A stretch of 6,942 bases of DNA from contig DIWQ01000038.1 of assembly GCA_002423555.1 (NCBI GenBank), positions 1-6,942 of the forward strand. Reading direction: 5' to 3'. Within the stretch, counting starts at the first letter, position 1; each line of letters starts with the position of its first letter. This document shows positions 5,611-6,942 of this stretch, piece by piece. The position numbers and the translations under genes are program-made. The stretch is from Patescibacteria group bacterium UBA6102. GTDB taxonomy: Bacteria; Patescibacteriota; Minisyncoccia; Minisyncoccales; UBA5738. The notes beneath the pieces were generated by a model that was not told the origin of the DNA, did no database searches, and saw only the letters and a program-made list of their open reading frames with translations.

Positions 5611-5612
5611 TG

Positions 5613-5672
5613 GTGGGCAATACAGGATTTTCCGCCGGAGGCGGACCCGTCCTCTGGCGGGGAACCTGTGGC
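5613..5672 (-). pseudogene. Duplicated 3' end of tRNA-Val, interrupted in the T-loop
   Basis: The first 18 bases (5613-5630) repeat 5750-5767 exactly: the 3' acceptor strand and half of the T arm of the neighbouring tRNA-Val. The last 11 bases (5662-5672) repeat 5768-5778, the other half of the T arm with adjoining variable-loop bases. Between them are 31 inserted bases, 5631-5661, falling in what would be the T-loop. There is no 5' half, so it cannot be a functional tRNA. It lies downstream of the intact gene on the minus strand and is probably co-transcribed with it. Confidence 0.75.
5631..5661. repeat. GC-rich palindromic insert in the tRNA fragment
   Basis: CCGCCGGAGG (5632-5641) and CCTCTGGCGG (5651-5660) are complementary with one mismatch, around a 9-base spacer. 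TCCGCC-GGA-GGCGGA (5631-5645) forms an alternative perfect hairpin. Its composition contrasts sharply with the AT-rich DNA to its left. It looks like a short REP-type element; I believe similar GC-rich CTGGCGG palindromes are frequent in Patescibacteria, but could not check. Confidence 0.7.
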
Positions 5673-5749
5673 TCCCTCGTCGTGCTCTCCTCGGGACTTC
5701 CTCGGCCAAGCCTCGGTCGCTTTCCAATCTACCTCGCTAATTTTTGACT
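5673..5749. other. Non-coding spacer with phased CTCG motifs
   Basis: No gene is seen here. CTCG occurs at 5676, 5690, 5701, 5712 and 5733, with several intervals of 11 or 21 bases, near one or two DNA helical turns. Together with 5613-5672 it forms a 137-bp unit bracketed by the 18-bp tRNA-derived direct repeats. Confidence 0.4.
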
Positions 5750-5750
5750 G

Positions 5751-5822
5751 TGGGCAATACAGGATTTGAACCTGTGGCCTTTCCGATGTGAACGGAACGC
5801 TCTGCCACTGAGCTAATTGCCC
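5751..5822 (-). tRNA. tRNA-Val (anticodon CAC)
   Basis: The 72-base cloverleaf folds completely: acceptor GGGCAAT/ATTGCCC (7 bp), D arm GCTC/GAGC, anticodon stem TTCCG/CGGAA with loop TTCACAT, five-base variable loop, T arm ACAGG/CCTGT with loop TTCAAAT, and discriminator A. The anticodon CAC at 5788-5790 reads GUG valine codons, and A73 is normal for valine tRNA. CCA is not encoded, so a CCA-adding enzyme is needed. A promoter lies just upstream, and a partial copy of its 3' end lies 137 bp downstream. Confidence 0.97.
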
Positions 5823-5835
5823 GAATTCATCTTCA

Positions 5836-5863
5836 ATTCTAGCCTATTTTCGGAAAAATTCAA
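5836..5863 (-). promoter_or_regulatory. Predicted sigma-70-type promoter of tRNA-Val
   Basis: On the minus strand, TTGAAT (5858-5863) and TAGAAT (5836-5841) are separated by 16 bases. The -10 ends 13 bases before the mature tRNA 5' end, leaving a short leader for RNase P to remove. Confidence 0.6.
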
Positions 5864-5872
5864 GGCGAACCC

Positions 5873-5899
5873 AAAAAGCTCCCTTGGCGGGAGCTTTTT
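5873..5899 (-). terminator. Intrinsic terminator after the surface-protein gene
   Basis: AAAAAGCTCCC (5873-5883) and GGGAGCTTTTT (5889-5899) form an 11-bp stem with a 5-base loop and a T run. It is symmetric and could work both ways, but it sits 20 bases after the minus-strand stop at 5920, so it most likely ends that transcript and insulates the tRNA promoter. Confidence 0.9.
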
Positions 5900-5919
5900 G
5901 ATTTCAATCAACCGGATTT

Positions 5920-6942
5920 CTACATTCCTTTCCGGATGGCCGCGATCTTTTCGCGCAGGATTGCGCGCGGATCGCGTTTGGGATCAATGATTTGGGTCTT
6001 CACCACCCAGCCCAGGCAGAGAATCGCCGCAACAAGGCCGAGGCCCAGTCCCGCCAGGGTTTGATTGTCAAACCCGGTGGAAATGGTGGTCGCGCCCATC
6101 ACCGCCTGGCGGCTTACCGTTACCGCGGCGCTGGAGTTGGCGGACTTGCCGTCGGCGGTAACCGTGGCCACGTTGGTTAACGTGGTTTGGCCGTAGACGA
6201 AATTGGCGTCGTTGGCCACGGTGGCGGTGTAGGTGATCGTTTTGGTTTGTCCGGAAACGATCGTGCCCAGACTGATGCCCGAGGACAAACTGCCCCCAAC
6301 GGAAATGCCGTCCACCCGCAGATCGCGGATGTTGGTGATGCCGGCGGGCACCGCGTCGGTAACCGTCACGTTATCGGCGGTGCCGGCAATGCCGGTGACC
6401 GCGATGCGGTAAGCCACGGTGTTCAACGGATTGGCGCTCACCGTGCCCTGATAGCCCGTTCCCAATGAGAGGTTGCTCACGGTCTTGGTGATGCTCAAAT
6501 CGCCGGTGGCGGTACTGCCGCACTGTTCGGCGCGGACGATTTCCGTGTCGGTGGCGGTGCGGTTTTGCCGCTCCACGCGTACCCGCGCGGTGTAACTGCC
6601 GACGTTGCGGTAATCGCAGAGATTGACCGCGGTGTAGGAAGTATTGTCGGTGGTCACGGTTTTGTCCCAGTGGCCGTCGTTTTCACAGTCAAAGTAATAG
6701 GTGAAATCGCGGTCGTAGTTTGAGCTACCATAGTTGGACACCGTGGCGATCAGATCAACGTTTTCCAGCGGGGCGCAGTCGGACTTGGGGCGCGCGATCA
6801 ACGAGACGTTGAAATCCTGATCGTCGTCGTCGCGCTCCACGCGCACCTTCATCGTGTCGGAATCCGAACCGCATTCGTTGCGGGCGGTGAGAGTGCAGGT
6901 ATAGGTTTTGTCGTAATCCCAGCTGTTGTAGTTGTAATTGTA
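5920..6942 (-). CDS. Cell-surface protein with PKD-like and DUF11-like domains and C-terminal membrane anchor (5' partial)
   Basis: The frame is open from the right edge, so the ATG at 6852 (310 residues) is an internal Met, not the start. From the edge: the end of a PKD-like domain (YTCTLTARNECGSDSD then VRVE), a linker DDDDQD, a second PKD-like domain (about 15-105 counted from that Met, ending YTARVRVE), and a DUF11-like beta domain (about 118-248) beginning GDLSITKTVSN with VTDAVPAGI and TNVATVTADG motifs. A hydrophobic segment follows (265-284), then a basic tail of 26 residues. This fits an exported beta-sandwich protein held in the membrane with its C-terminus inside. Several cysteines in the PKD part (around 26, 55, 78, 110) could form disulfides outside the cell. 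No LPXTG or catalytic motif is seen; the role is probably structural or adhesive. Transcription ends at the strong hairpin just downstream. Confidence 0.88.
   Translation of the reverse strand, partial: YNYNYNSWDYDKTYTCTLTARNECGSDSDTMKVRVERDDDDQDFNVSLIARPKSDCAPLENVDLIATVSNYGSSNYDRDFTYYFDCENDGHWDKTVTTDNTSYTAVNLCDYRNVGSYTARVRVERQNRTATDTEIVRAEQCGSTATGDLSITKTVSNLSLGTGYQGTVSANPLNTVAYRIAVTGIAGTADNVTVTDAVPAGITNIRDLRVDGISVGGSLSSGISLGTIVSGQTKTITYTATVANDANFVYGQTTLTNVATVTADGKSANSSAAVTVSRQAVMGATTISTGFDNQTLAGLGLGLVAAILCLGWVVKTQIIDPKRDPRAILREKIAAIRKGM

Noticed and set aside
5673..5749. Resemblance of GAGGAAGTCC on the minus strand to the conserved GAGGAAAGTCC block of RNase P RNA
   Set aside because: The match is imperfect and the region is under 80 bases, with none of the other conserved RNase P segments nearby.
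5992..6468. Plus-strand ORFs opposite the surface-protein gene
   Set aside because: Gly/His/Arg-rich low-complexity translation mirrors the Thr/Val/Ala codons of the real minus-strand gene.

Overview
The window looks like part of a Candidate Phyla Radiation (Patescibacteria, probably Parcubacteria-like) genome. This is inferred from gene content and style and was not tested by phylogeny. The signs are compact genes, start codons with little or no Shine-Dalgarno sequence, a tRNA without encoded CCA, a UvrC that ends before its usual helix-hairpin-helix tail, a short beta-carbonic-anhydrase-like protein, a DUF11/PKD-type surface protein with a C-terminal membrane anchor, and many short palindromic repeats.

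Layout. At 1-475 (+) is the C-terminal half of UvrC, entering from the left edge; the first 23 bases are a perfect palindrome. At 503-784 (-) is a small zinc-finger-like hypothetical gene in an AT-rich pocket. At 821-2821 (+) is complete UvrB, with a probable 10-residue in-frame insertion. On the minus strand, 5508 down to 2792 holds a beta-carbonic-anhydrase-like gene, an APC-superfamily amino-acid permease and a CaCA-family cation antiporter. The first two are tightly coupled. The third lies beyond a ~124-bp nested palindromic element. At 5509-5750 is a repeat-rich stretch with AT-rich hairpins and a copy of the tRNA 3' end interrupted by a GC-rich palindrome. Then come tRNA-Val(CAC) on the minus strand with a visible promoter, a strong intrinsic terminator at 5873-5899, and the C-terminal part of a PKD/DUF11 surface protein (minus) running off the right edge.

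Function. UvrC and UvrB belong to the same nucleotide excision repair pathway. The minus-strand cluster handles CO2/bicarbonate chemistry and membrane transport, and the right-edge gene makes a cell-surface protein.

The most interesting signal is not a gene cassette but the density and placement of palindromic elements. At least four unrelated palindromes occur in under 7 kb, and three lie in open frame inside or at the start of genes (uvrC, uvrB, permease). Another sits inside a T-loop in a duplicated tRNA fragment. Removing 30 bases from uvrB restores the normal family spacing exactly. This resembles the in-frame palindromic elements described in Rickettsia, but in an apparently different lineage with different sequences. 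No defence system, CRISPR array or complete insertion sequence was seen.
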